Positions 44,401-51,788 of a DNA stretch of 64,000 nucleotides are shown here, piece after piece. The translations under genes were made by a program, and so were the position numbers. The DNA comes from an uncultured Eubacteriales bacterium (GTDB lineage Bacteria; Bacillota; Clostridia; Oscillospirales; CAG-272), in the NCBI GenBank assembly GCA_934446365.1, contig CAKSDZ010000004.1:124001-188000 (forward strand). Reading direction: 5' to 3'. Each line of letters starts with the position of its first letter. Within the stretch, counting starts at the first letter, position 1. The notes under the pieces are model-generated. The model was not told the DNA's origin, searched no databases, and saw only the letters and a program-made list of their open reading frames with translations.

Positions 44401-45653
44401 ATGTGATGGGCAAAAAAGGCGGCTATCAGGGCGTTATCTGCGGCACGGAACAGGCAAACTCGACAAAACTTCGCGGCGGCTGGGGCATTGCCGAAAATGC
44501 CGGCAAGCCATATTTTATCACCGCATCCTCGAAGAACGCTTATGACAGCGCGAACACAACGGCGGCCGCGGCCTCCTCGACGACGGAGCTTGTGCATGTT
44601 GTCGCGGTCTACGACTATGCGGCAGGAAAGCAGTATCTCTATATCAACGGGATTTGTGTCAACTCCGACGGTCAGGCACTGAGCGGAGAATTTGCTCCCG
44701 CAGGCGCGGAAGCGTTCAATAAGTTCTGCCTCGGCGCAGATTACAAGGAAATTGCGAAAGCCACTTCGACATCTGCGGTCGATTTCCCGACCTCCGACAT
44801 GACGATGGTGGATGCAAAAATCTACTCCGGTGCGCTGAATGCCGAGCAGGTGACGACTGCATACGGAGAAGCTTTGGCGCTTTTGGATGAAAGCACTCCT
44901 GTTACGCCGACCGCTCCGGAGGCATATGTGGACTTTGATTTCTCGAACGGAACGATTACCGACACAAAGGGCAACGTCACGATTGAAAACAAGGGCGCGA
45001 CGGTCGGTACGGCAGCGGTAACGGCCGGCACCAAATCGGCAACGGTGAACGCTCTGCGTGTGAGTAATTCCGGCGAGTACGTGCTTTGCACGTTCAATAA
45101 GCTCGACACGAGCGACGCCGTCAAGGAATGGGCGGAAAACGGCTTTACGGTTGAGGCGTTCTATGTCATGGGTACAAAAGGCGGCGTTCAGGGTGTCGTC
45201 TGCGGCACGGAACAGGCAAACTCGACAAAACTTCGCGGCGGCTGGGGCATTGCCGAAAACGCCGGTAAGCCATACTTTATCACCGCATCCTCGAGGAATG
45301 CCTATGACAGCGCGAACACAACGGCAGCAGCGGCCTCCTCGACGACGGAGCTTGTGCATGTTGTCGCAGTCTACGACTATGCGGCAGGAAAGCAGTATCT
45401 CTATATCAACGGTGAATGTGTCAATCCCGACGGTCAGGCATTGAGCGGAGAGTTTGCTCCCGCGGGCGCGGAAGCGTTCAATAAGTTCTGCCTCGGTGCG
45501 GATTACAGAGAAACGGCAAAGGTCACTTCGACAACTCCGATTGACTACCCCACGAAAGATATGACAATGGTAGATGCGAAGATTTATTCTTCCGCTTTGA
45601 CCGCTGAGCAAGTACAGACTGCGTATGAAAACGCACTCGATTCTTTGAACTGA
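41436..45653 (+). CDS. giant prepilin-like, metallophosphoesterase, triple-LamG surface protein
   Basis: A 1405-residue protein with an unusual order of parts. Residues 1-30 are a class III (prepilin) signal: RGFTVTELV with cleavage after Gly7 and Glu at +5 of the mature chain, then a hydrophobic helix. A coiled coil and long helical stalk span about 36-212. A phosphoesterase domain (about 215-530) has AISDIHI, VGDIIDTG, PGNHDV, VLTHPMI and SGHLHFPL intact. A fibronectin-like linker (about 550-655) is followed by LamG-like repeats starting at 664, 909 and 1163. The signal implies processing by a prepilin peptidase and assembly or anchoring like a pseudopilin, but no pilus genes lie in this window. 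Start supported by AAAGGAGAATGAACA. Confidence 0.85.
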   Translation: MRQRKRGFTVTELVIFIVVIAILAGSMITGFVVLSNEMKAAKREREANQAALQAKLDEISAKLNGTGGGLSWEDFENELASQLAKQEASWTEALNRALDEFAGKYAGGAGLTEAQVKAIMEEALAGQLTEAQVRNIVNNAVRGLDSAPSAAEISKIVRQALSSYMTAEQVEAFVDATISGQNEKIQQIVDEARENMQKEFKKLLDTYFESNQKEFDSDNVVFSFAAISDIHIMNSTTDAVAKKFESALKQLKAQALLDDADGLDAVFAVGDIIDTGYSGKYEQTNYFKTIYESVFSPTEVPMIYTPGNHDVKGWWTANSAAEAKNIDKLLGDNYFLTDIDAEALASAGNRHCVINGFHVITMLPTSQDPVTFTDSALQWFDETLAKVTAENPDQFVFVLTHPMIYDTVYGSDLGTYWYTKDLTEILNKYPQAVTFSGHLHFPLNDPRSIMQTGFTSLGCGSVRYMAIEAGQYEDMAGNTTMLDKDEFSQGLLVQIDGDGNMRITRMDFYHEEVIGEYWTVARPETDGSHLEKYSKDRGSEENNKAPVLSTLDVTLGATSGSAQAVSVSFAAGTDDEFVHHYQLVVSEKSGNVLSTYNILSDFYRHANTADMQTTWEKELSSLPKGGTYVVTLTAYDSWGAASNTLTKEFKTASNNPEDSKLPDAYVDFDFKDGTVIDTKGNVTIENKGATVGTAAVTAGTKSATVNALRVNNSGEYVLCTFNKLDTGDAVKAWAENGFTVEAFYVMGMKGSIQGVVCGTEYGGWGLAEDRTGTPYFITGYGDNKYNKGAYASAASSTTELVHVVAVYDYVSKLNLIYINGVLAGSTAIEGGFYPGRDEAFNKFCLGADYIAEGRITETLKLEFPSSDMTMVDAKIYASALNSEQVKTAYANALAILDEDTPDTPTTPTVYVDFDFKDGTITDTKGNVTIENKGATVGTAAVTAGTKSATVNALRVNNSGEYVLCTFNKLDTSDAVKEWAENGFSVEVFYVMGKKGGYQGVICGTEQANSTKLRGGWGIAENAGKPYFITASSKNAYDSANTTAAAASSTTELVHVVAVYDYAAGKQYLYINGICVNSDGQALSGEFAPAGAEAFNKFCLGADYKEIAKATSTSAVDFPTSDMTMVDAKIYSGALNAEQVTTAYGEALALLDESTPVTPTAPEAYVDFDFSNGTITDTKGNVTIENKGATVGTAAVTAGTKSATVNALRVSNSGEYVLCTFNKLDTSDAVKEWAENGFTVEAFYVMGTKGGVQGVVCGTEQANSTKLRGGWGIAENAGKPYFITASSRNAYDSANTTAAAASSTTELVHVVAVYDYAAGKQYLYINGECVNPDGQALSGEFAPAGAEAFNKFCLGADYRETAKVTSTTPIDYPTKDMTMVDAKIYSSALTAEQVQTAYENALDSLN
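43425..44124 (+). repeat. LamG coding repeat 1
   Basis: Encodes residues 664-896. Starts AYVDFDFKDGT. It has the short loop GTEYGGWGLAED also found in the LamG domain of the preceding gene, so it belongs to the second subtype of this domain. Confidence 0.8.
44160..44889 (+). repeat. LamG coding repeat 2
   Basis: Encodes residues from 909. Long stretches are almost identical in DNA to repeat 3 (same loop QANSTKLRGGWGIAEN), pointing to recent duplication or gene conversion. Confidence 0.85.
44922..45650 (+). repeat. LamG coding repeat 3
   Basis: Encodes residues 1163-1405. Same subtype as repeat 2 and as the LamG-only lipoprotein at 37965. The offset between repeats 2 and 3 is 762 bp. Confidence 0.85.
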
Positions 45654-45663
45654 TATCAAACCG

Positions 45664-45697
45664 AAAAACGATCCGGTAATTTGCCGGATCGTTTTTA
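45664..45697 (+). terminator. terminator after the giant LamG gene
   Basis: AAAAACGATCCGG pairs with CCGGATCGTTTTT around a seven-base loop. Confidence 0.9.
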
Positions 45698-45751
45698 TTT
45701 ATGTCATTTGACCGGCATGGGAAAAAATGAGGAAATCTTTTCATTTCCATG

Positions 45752-45780
45752 TTGAAATTTTGCCCAGAATGTGGTATGAT
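45752..45780 (+). promoter_or_regulatory. promoter-like sequence leading into the 90-bp array
   Basis: TTGAAA (45752-45757), 17 bp, TATGAT (45775-45780); transcription would begin in the first hairpin of the array. Part of it (GTTGAAATTTTG) resembles the equivalent part of the repeat unit, so it may be a modified unit. Confidence 0.6.
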
Positions 45781-46120
45781 TACCCCATAAATGCGAAGCG
45801 TTTATGTTAGCTGAATAAAAAATACGGTAAAATTCTAAAAGGGTATAGATCGTTTGAGATTTTGGCTGTGTACCCCGTAAGCGAAAATCGCTTGCGTTAG
45901 ATAGATTGGAAATACGGCAGAACTCCAAAAGGGTATAGATTGCTCGAAGTCTTGGCTATGTACCCCATAAATGCGAAGCGTTTATGTTAGCTGAATAAAA
46001 AAATACGGTAGATTTCCAAAAGGGTATAGATCGCTTGGGGTTTTGGCTGTGTGCCCCATAAATGCGAAGCATTTATGTTAGCTGAATAAAAAAATACGGT
46101 AAAACCTCAAAAGGATAAAA
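45781..46120 (+). repeat. array of 90-bp structured repeats (three full units and a partial fourth)
   Basis: Units begin at 45781, 45871, 45961 and 46052 (periods 90, 90 and 91). Each starts with TACCCC or TGCCCC, then a 21-nt hairpin, then TTAG, A-rich sequence with AATACGG, CCAAAA-like bases and GGGTATAGAT. Hairpins at 45786-45806, 45876-45896, 45966-45986 and 46057-46077 keep their stem although unit 2 has a different sequence (CGTAAGCGA/TCGCTTGCG against CATAAATGC/GCATTTATG). GGGTA of each unit can pair with TACCC of the next. There are no variable spacers, so it is not a CRISPR array. Confidence 0.85.
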
Positions 46121-46263
46121 CTCATAATTATTTTTCCTGATTTCGGAAAACGGTTTCACGGAAACGAAAAATAATATTTCTCCTGCTGATTCCGATTTGC
46201 GAATCCTTTTGCCATAAATATTGCACTTTGGAAGAACTCTCCTTGCAAGGGAATCATTTCACC

Positions 46264-46292
46264 TTGATTGATATATTTGGAAAGCTTATAAT
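46264..46292 (+). promoter_or_regulatory. promoter of the G5/M23 peptidase gene
   Basis: TTGATT (46264-46269), 17 bp, TATAAT (46287-46292), about 32 bp before the start codon. Confidence 0.75.
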
Positions 46293-46324
46293 GGTTTCAG
46301 ATATCAGAGAAGGAGAGCTTCCCC

Positions 46325-47788
46325 ATGAAAAACGATAGCAGCGCATCCAATCCTAAACGGCATAGACGGAAAACTGTCCTCATGTCTTTCCTCGCGGTGA
46401 TGGCCGCACTTTATTTGACCTCATGTTCCGATATGCCGGACCCTGTGGACACGCGAATGACCGCATTTTCCGAGGATTCCGGTTATTCCGCGCAGACCTC
46501 TTCTCCTGCGGGAGTTGAGACGACGAGAAAAAATTCCGATTCCGATGAGACGACCGCCCCGCTGGAGGTGACCTCTCGGGAGCCGGAGGATCCTGTCGAT
46601 CCTTCGCATGATGGCACCCATTCGGAGACAAACGAATTCCTTGAAGCTATCCCCTATGATACGGTATATGAGTATTCCGACCGATATTATGAGGGGGATC
46701 AGGTCGTCCGTGTTGCCGGTGTCGATGGATGCAGGTCGGTCACGGTTGTTACGACATATAAAAACGGCGAGATTATAGATGTCGCAAGAGAAGAGGCCTT
46801 GCTTTTCTCACCGACGGACGAGGTCGTGGTCATCGGCACGAAAGAGGTGCTTACTTACGGAAAAGTGGTGACAATCGAAAACGTGGTGCCGTTTGGAACG
46901 GACTATGAATATGATTCCGCATCCTATGATGACGAGCAAATTGTCGTCAGAGAGGGAAAGAACGGTAGCACGCTGGTTGAGTATTTGATTACATATGAAA
47001 GAGGCGTTGAAATTTCGAGAGAGCTCGTATCGAGCACGGTAACCGAGCCGGTATCGAAGCTCATTCGCGTCGGGACAAAGCCCGCCTATACGGAAGCGAA
47101 TGTCACGGAAAAGGTTAACATCGTCAACTATACGACGAAATACGAATACGATTCCACCCTTGAAGAAGGCGTGCAAAAGTTAAAGACCGCCGGAATCGAC
47201 GGTTATACGGAAAAGATTTATAAAATTACATATTATCATGGGGCGGAAGCCTCCCGCGAGCTTGTGCAAAGTACCGTGCATGAGCCGCAGGTTGAAATCA
47301 TAATCATCGGTACAAAAACAGAAGAAAGCTTCGGAATGCCTTATATCGACGCGGCACACGGCGGCTACGATTACAGCGTGACGCAGGATTATGGCGGCTC
47401 AAACAATCACGGCGGAATCGATTTCGGCGTGTGGTACGGTTCGCCGATTGTCGCCGTGATGAGCGGAACCGTTATTTACGCCTACAACGACGGCGACCTG
47501 CCTACGAGCGACCTGCGCTGGACATACGGAACCTATGTCGTCATCGAGCACGAAAACGGTACATGCTCCTATTATGCGCACCTGAAAAGCCGCACCGTGT
47601 CGGTGGGTGACAAGGTGTCGAAGGGCGATATCATCGGATACAGCGGCAATACCGGCCGCGTATCTCCCGCGCCTACGCCGTCAAATCCGCTGGCCGGCAC
47701 GCATCTGCACTTTGAAATCCGTGTTTGGAACGGGAGTACATACGTAAAGGCCGATCCGAAGAACTACTTACCGCGCTGGAATTATTAA
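46325..47788 (+). CDS. G5-domain M23 family peptidase
   Basis: A 487-residue exported protein. The signal ends in a possible lipobox (LTSC, Cys34) after a basic N-terminus, then a Ser/Thr/Glu-rich spacer to about 100. Three G5-type repeats follow (about 105-175, 180-250 and 255-330; each with an E-x-Y or Y-D turn and a VxxIGTK end), which bind wall sugars such as GlcNAc. The C-terminal LytM endopeptidase (about 340-487) has HGGIDFG and HLHFEI as zinc ligands and YYAHLKS between them. It should cut peptidoglycan cross-links outside the cell. It has its own promoter downstream of the 90-bp array. Confidence 0.92.
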   Translation: MKNDSSASNPKRHRRKTVLMSFLAVMAALYLTSCSDMPDPVDTRMTAFSEDSGYSAQTSSPAGVETTRKNSDSDETTAPLEVTSREPEDPVDPSHDGTHSETNEFLEAIPYDTVYEYSDRYYEGDQVVRVAGVDGCRSVTVVTTYKNGEIIDVAREEALLFSPTDEVVVIGTKEVLTYGKVVTIENVVPFGTDYEYDSASYDDEQIVVREGKNGSTLVEYLITYERGVEISRELVSSTVTEPVSKLIRVGTKPAYTEANVTEKVNIVNYTTKYEYDSTLEEGVQKLKTAGIDGYTEKIYKITYYHGAEASRELVQSTVHEPQVEIIIIGTKTEESFGMPYIDAAHGGYDYSVTQDYGGSNNHGGIDFGVWYGSPIVAVMSGTVIYAYNDGDLPTSDLRWTYGTYVVIEHENGTCSYYAHLKSRTVSVGDKVSKGDIIGYSGNTGRVSPAPTPSNPLAGTHLHFEIRVWNGSTYVKADPKNYLPRWNY

Positions 47789-47821
47789 AATACAGATACT
47801 TCGGAAAGGTTTGGTTTGTTT

Positions 47822-50098
47822 ATGAAGGATTACAAATGGTACGGACATTTTAACGCAGACGATTCGTTTACCGTGACGGAGCCGGAAACGCCGCGTCACT
47901 GGTATAACTACATGTTCAACGACGAATATGTGACGTTTACCTCTCAGGTCGGCTACGGCGAGGGGCTTGCGCAGGACGATATGGGAAGAAGGATTCTGCT
48001 TGTATCGAACCGGAATATTTTCGTGTCGGAGAACGGCGAGGCTTGGAGTCTGTTCGGTCTTCCGCTGGATTACGGCTATACGGATTATTCCTGCCTGCAC
48101 GGCTGCGGATTCAGTACTGTTTCTCTTTCATATAACGGAATCAAAAGCGCGGTGCGCATCTTTGTTCCAAGCGAGGGCAGACGGGAGATTTGGAGCGTGA
48201 CGCTTACCAATATGAGCGATTATCCCCGCACCGTCAAGCTTATCACCTATGCGAAAACAGAGCTGGACGGAACCTACCGTCCGCAGGGCTACAATCTCGG
48301 CACGGGCGGCTTCATGGCGGACAAAAATGCGGTGTACGCGCATGATTATCATGAGCTTTATTCAAAGCGCAACCGTCACATTTGGGGCTATATGACCGCT
48401 TCTGAGCAGGCCACGGGCTTTGATTCGAGACGCAACGCTTTCATCGGTCCTTACGGGGATGAGCAGCATCCTGTGGCACTTCGTAAGTACGGCGGCTGCA
48501 CGGGAAGCGACTGCAATTCGGAAAAGCTGTGCCTCGCGCTGGAAAACACCCTGACGCTCGCGCCGGGTGAGAGCCATACTGTGCATTTTGTCCTCGGCGT
48601 CGCGCTGGATACGGCGGAGATCGTCCCGCCGACGGCGGATTCCGTCGCTGCGGAGTTTGCCGCGATGGAAAAAAAGTATGGCGAGGTGCTGGGCGGTGTC
48701 AGAATCAAAACGCCGTGGGAAAGCTTCGATCATCTCATCAACGGCTGGATGAAATACGCCGCGGATATGGGCTCGCGCTGGGCGCGTGTGCGCCATAACG
48801 GTTACCGCGATATGACAAGCGATACGGAGTGTCTCGCGGCGGTCAATCCGAAGCTCGCCTGGGAGCGCATGAAGCGCGTGCTCTCCTATCAGTATCAAAG
48901 CGGCTATGCGCCGAGAACCATCATCGACGGCGCGATCCGCGACCGCAATTTTGCGGACAACACCGTGTGGATGACCTTTGCGGTGAATACCATCATAAGA
49001 GAGCTCGGTGATCCCTCGCTGCTCTATGAAACGGTGAAATTCAACGATACGGAGGAAGAATACCCCGTTTACGAGCACATCAAGCGCTCGGTCGATTTTC
49101 TATACAATTTCCAGGGACTTTACGGACTTGTCCGCATTTGGGGCGGCGACTGGAACGACTGCGTCAACTACGCCGGACTGAAAGGGAAAGGCGTTTCGGT
49201 ATGGCTTTCCATCGCGTGGTGCCGCGCAAACCGTCAGTTTGCGGAGATCGCACGCTGGCTTGGCAAAGAGGACGACGCAAGGACCGCCGACGAGCGCGGC
49301 AAAATCATGGAGGAGCGCATCGAGGCTTACGGCTGGGACGAAAAGGGCGGCTATTATCTTTATGCCCGTACCGACGACGACATCATCATGGGCGGCTCGG
49401 ACTGCGACGAAGGCAAGATATTCCTGATTTCGCAGCTTTGGTCGGTGCTTGCGGGACTGCCGCGCGGTGCCGAGGCGATGGAGCATGCCGAGGAGATCCT
49501 TGAAACGCCGATCGGCATCCGGCTCGCTTATCCCGCTTTCTCCTATCAGCGTGATTATATCGGCTCTATGGCGGAAAAGGCGCCCGGCGTGCAGGACAAC
49601 GGCGGCATCTATCTCCATCCGTCCGCGTGGAAGCTGGCGGTGGACAGCATTCTGCGCCGTCCCGACCGCGTGGAGGAGGGACTTCGCAAGATGCTCCCGT
49701 TCGATACGACCTACGGTGTCAAATGCGGCGAGCCTTACGCGATGTTCAATTCTTATTTCGCGCCGGAGACCGGCTACCGTGCCGGAACGCCGGGACAGAG
49801 CTGGCGCACGGCGTCCAGCTCGTGGATGCTCAAAAGCGTGATCGAATATGTATTCGGACTTCATGCGGAGCTTGCGGGACTTCGCATCGACCCGTGTCTG
49901 CCTCTGTCGTGGACGGAATGCAGCATTGTCAAGGTGTTCCGCGATTGCACATATGAGATTTTCTATCACGGCGACGGAACCGGTTCCGATGTGCTGGCGC
50001 TTTCCGTAAACGGGAAAACGGTGCCGGCAGATACTCCGATTGCTCCTGTATCCGGAGAGACGCTGAAAATCGATGTGACGCTTGGAAAGAAAGCCTGA
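47822..50098 (+). CDS. glycoside hydrolase family 94 phosphorylase (cellobiose/chitobiose-phosphorylase-like)
   Basis: A 758-residue cytosolic inverting phosphorylase that splits a beta-linked disaccharide or oligosaccharide with phosphate to give a sugar 1-phosphate. It has the N-terminal beta-sandwich (HWYNYMFNDEYVTFTSQVGYG), the linker helices and the (alpha/alpha)6 barrel with GGDWND (catalytic Asp about residue 443), MGGSDCDEGKIFLISQLW and YFAPETGYRAGTPGQSWRTASSSWM. No signal peptide. The exact substrate (cellobiose, laminaribiose, chitobiose or other) cannot be read with certainty. A TTG at 47816 in frame is better spaced from GGAAAGG, so the start is ambiguous by two codons. Confidence 0.9.
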   Translation: MKDYKWYGHFNADDSFTVTEPETPRHWYNYMFNDEYVTFTSQVGYGEGLAQDDMGRRILLVSNRNIFVSENGEAWSLFGLPLDYGYTDYSCLHGCGFSTVSLSYNGIKSAVRIFVPSEGRREIWSVTLTNMSDYPRTVKLITYAKTELDGTYRPQGYNLGTGGFMADKNAVYAHDYHELYSKRNRHIWGYMTASEQATGFDSRRNAFIGPYGDEQHPVALRKYGGCTGSDCNSEKLCLALENTLTLAPGESHTVHFVLGVALDTAEIVPPTADSVAAEFAAMEKKYGEVLGGVRIKTPWESFDHLINGWMKYAADMGSRWARVRHNGYRDMTSDTECLAAVNPKLAWERMKRVLSYQYQSGYAPRTIIDGAIRDRNFADNTVWMTFAVNTIIRELGDPSLLYETVKFNDTEEEYPVYEHIKRSVDFLYNFQGLYGLVRIWGGDWNDCVNYAGLKGKGVSVWLSIAWCRANRQFAEIARWLGKEDDARTADERGKIMEERIEAYGWDEKGGYYLYARTDDDIIMGGSDCDEGKIFLISQLWSVLAGLPRGAEAMEHAEEILETPIGIRLAYPAFSYQRDYIGSMAEKAPGVQDNGGIYLHPSAWKLAVDSILRRPDRVEEGLRKMLPFDTTYGVKCGEPYAMFNSYFAPETGYRAGTPGQSWRTASSSWMLKSVIEYVFGLHAELAGLRIDPCLPLSWTECSIVKVFRDCTYEIFYHGDGTGSDVLALSVNGKTVPADTPIAPVSGETLKIDVTLGKKA

Positions 50099-50113
50099 TG
50101 ACGACGAAAAAGG

Positions 50114-50142
50114 ATACCGTGCCGACGGCACGGTATTTTTTG
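50114..50142 (+). terminator. terminator after the GH94 gene
   Basis: ATACCGTGCC/GGCACGGTAT with a GAC loop, followed by TTTTTTG. Confidence 0.9.
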
Positions 50143-50150
50143 TTATCCTG

Positions 50151-50179
50151 TTGAATTTTTTCCTGCGATGTATTATAAT
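50151..50179 (+). promoter_or_regulatory. promoter of the CPBP-tadA pair
   Basis: TTGAAT (50151-50156), 17 bp, TATAAT (50174-50179), about 58 bp before the start codon. Confidence 0.7.
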
Positions 50180-50237
50180 AACAATATGGCTATTTTAGAA
50201 CGGCATGACAAGTTTGACATGCGGAGAGGAGCGGGAA

Positions 50238-51116
50238 ATGGATAAGAATAGACAGTCCAAACGAATGTCTGAGCTTCTCGGATTTTCGCTGCTTTTTTCC
50301 ATGGCGTTGCTTTGGCTCTGCGCCCTTTGTCTGAATTACGCGGAAATTGAATCGGAAAATCTCTATTTATTTGTCGTTTTGCTGTCGAAGCTTCCGATTT
50401 TCGGACTGCCCGTTCTATTTGTCCGTCTGAGCGCGGCAAAGCTTGAAATCCCGATGCCGCGGCTTTCCCCCGGGACACAGGGCTCCAAGCGATTTCTCAT
50501 CTGTGTGTCGTCTGTGGGCGTTATCGTTCTTATCCAGATTTTATACAGCGCGCTTTTTCCATCGGCTATCGCGGAGATGGGGGTTTCCGCATCCACCACA
50601 CCGCTTGGTTATGCTTTGATGTTTGCCGTATATGTCGTTTTGCCGGCGGTATTCGAGGAGCTGTTTTTCCGAGGAACCGTGATGCGCGCTTTGACGGTTC
50701 ACAGAAAGCTCTTGGCGCTTATGGTTTCCGCGCTTTCCTTTGCTTTGATGCACTTTTCGATCGAGCGGTTCCCGATCGCGTTTTTCTGCGGTCTGATCCT
50801 CGGAATCGCATATCTTTCGACGGGCTCGCTGGGTTGTGCGATTTTCATTCATCTGTTCTGCAATGCGATATGGTATGCCGTGGAAATCGTGCGGACGCTG
50901 TTTGCATCGTATTATCCGACGTTTATGCGGATTGTTTTTGCCGCTTGTGTCCTGATGATTGCCGCGGGAATGCCGGTGCTGAAGACGACGCTCGGAACGG
51001 TATCGGGCGAAGACGATGAACAGGCGGTGTCCTCCGCTTATTTTTGGAGCTTTCCCTATATTGTGTTCCTGGTGACTGCGGCGCTCGTGCAGGTTTTTTG
51101 GAGGGGATTGGAATGA
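50238..51116 (+). CDS. CPBP family intramembrane metalloprotease
   Basis: A 292-residue membrane protein with about eight helices. The CPBP/Abi motif EELFFRG (Glu140, Glu141, Arg145) and a following HFSIERFPIAFFCGLILG helix (His172) plus an HLFCNAIWY helix provide the expected metal-site residues of type II CAAX-like proteases. In bacteria the role is mostly unknown (bacteriocin self-protection is one example). The start at 50238 follows AGAGGAGCGGG. Its last codon overlaps the tadA start (ATGA). Confidence 0.88.
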   Translation: MDKNRQSKRMSELLGFSLLFSMALLWLCALCLNYAEIESENLYLFVVLLSKLPIFGLPVLFVRLSAAKLEIPMPRLSPGTQGSKRFLICVSSVGVIVLIQILYSALFPSAIAEMGVSASTTPLGYALMFAVYVVLPAVFEELFFRGTVMRALTVHRKLLALMVSALSFALMHFSIERFPIAFFCGLILGIAYLSTGSLGCAIFIHLFCNAIWYAVEIVRTLFASYYPTFMRIVFAACVLMIAAGMPVLKTTLGTVSGEDDEQAVSSAYFWSFPYIVFLVTAALVQVFWRGLE

Positions 51117-51613
51117 CCGGCAGAAATCCGAATGCGGAAGCATACATGCGTGAGGCGCTCCGTCAGGCGCGCCGTGCCGCCGACAGGGGAGAGGTTCCCG
51201 TGGGGGCGGTGGTCGTCCGTGACGGCACCATCATCGCGAGGGCGTACAATACGCGCGAAACGGGGAAGAACGCGCTTCATCACGCGGAACTCAAAGCGAT
51301 AGATAGGGCTTGTAAAAAGCTCGGCGGCTGGCGGCTTCCGCGCTGTGAGCTGTATGTCACGCTGGAACCGTGTCCGATGTGTGCCGGCGCTGTTATCAAT
51401 TCCCGCATGGAGGCGGTCTATTTCGGTGCGCGCGATAAAAAAGCCGGCGCTTTTGGGACATGCTTCGACATGAACTCCTTTGGTTTGAATCATAAGCCGG
51501 CGGTGTTTGCCGGAGTATTGGAAAACGAGTGCTCGTCGCTTCTTTCAGATTTTTTCAGTGAATTGCGCCGCCGGAAAAATCCTGATGGGGCTTCGGAAAA
51601 CGGCGAAAAATAG
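51113..51613 (+). CDS. tadA: tRNA-specific adenosine(34) deaminase
   Basis: A 166-residue cytidine-deaminase-fold enzyme that converts A34 to inosine in the tRNA-Arg(ACG) anticodon. The zinc ligands and catalytic Glu are in HAE (57-59) and EPCPMC (Cys87, Cys90); ARDKKAGAFGT and NHKPAVFAGVLENECSSLLSDFF match the C-terminal region. The start at 51113 overlaps the CPBP stop, so translation is coupled. The SRP RNA gene often found downstream of tadA in Bacillota was not seen. Confidence 0.94.
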   Translation: MTGRNPNAEAYMREALRQARRAADRGEVPVGAVVVRDGTIIARAYNTRETGKNALHHAELKAIDRACKKLGGWRLPRCELYVTLEPCPMCAGAVINSRMEAVYFGARDKKAGAFGTCFDMNSFGLNHKPAVFAGVLENECSSLLSDFFSELRRRKNPDGASENGEK

Positions 51614-51788
51614 AAACTTATGGCGAGAAATAAAAATAAAATATATTTGACAATCGTGCATATTTGTGGTAGTATAAGCATATGACAAGCGGCGGCCGCG
51701 AAATCGGTGTCAGTCTGCGCCGTATGCCGTGTAAAGCCGAGGCTTTTGTAAAGATTTGCCGTTCTGCGGAACGGTGTGGGAGGTTCAA

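Larger units (their letters stand above)
45654..46324. other. 671-bp gene-free region with terminator, promoter and 90-bp repeat array
   Basis: No credible coding frame. Contents in order: terminator 45664-45697, promoter-like sequence 45752-45780, four-unit repeat array 45781-46120, a 9-bp inverted repeat (ATTATTTTT at 46127-46135 with AAAAATAAT at 46167-46175), and the promoter of the G5 peptidase gene at 46264-46292. Confidence 0.75.

Noticed and set aside
43821..45659. A 612-codon minus-strand frame in the LamG repeats
   Set aside because: It repeats only because the plus-strand LamG units repeat; no start site or family match.
45781..46120. CRISPR array
   Set aside because: Units are contiguous 90-bp repeats with no unique spacers, and no cas genes are in the window.
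51614..51788. SRP RNA gene after tadA
   Set aside because: The conserved GGAA-loop helix sequence is absent; the stretch seems only to be a leader with a weak promoter.
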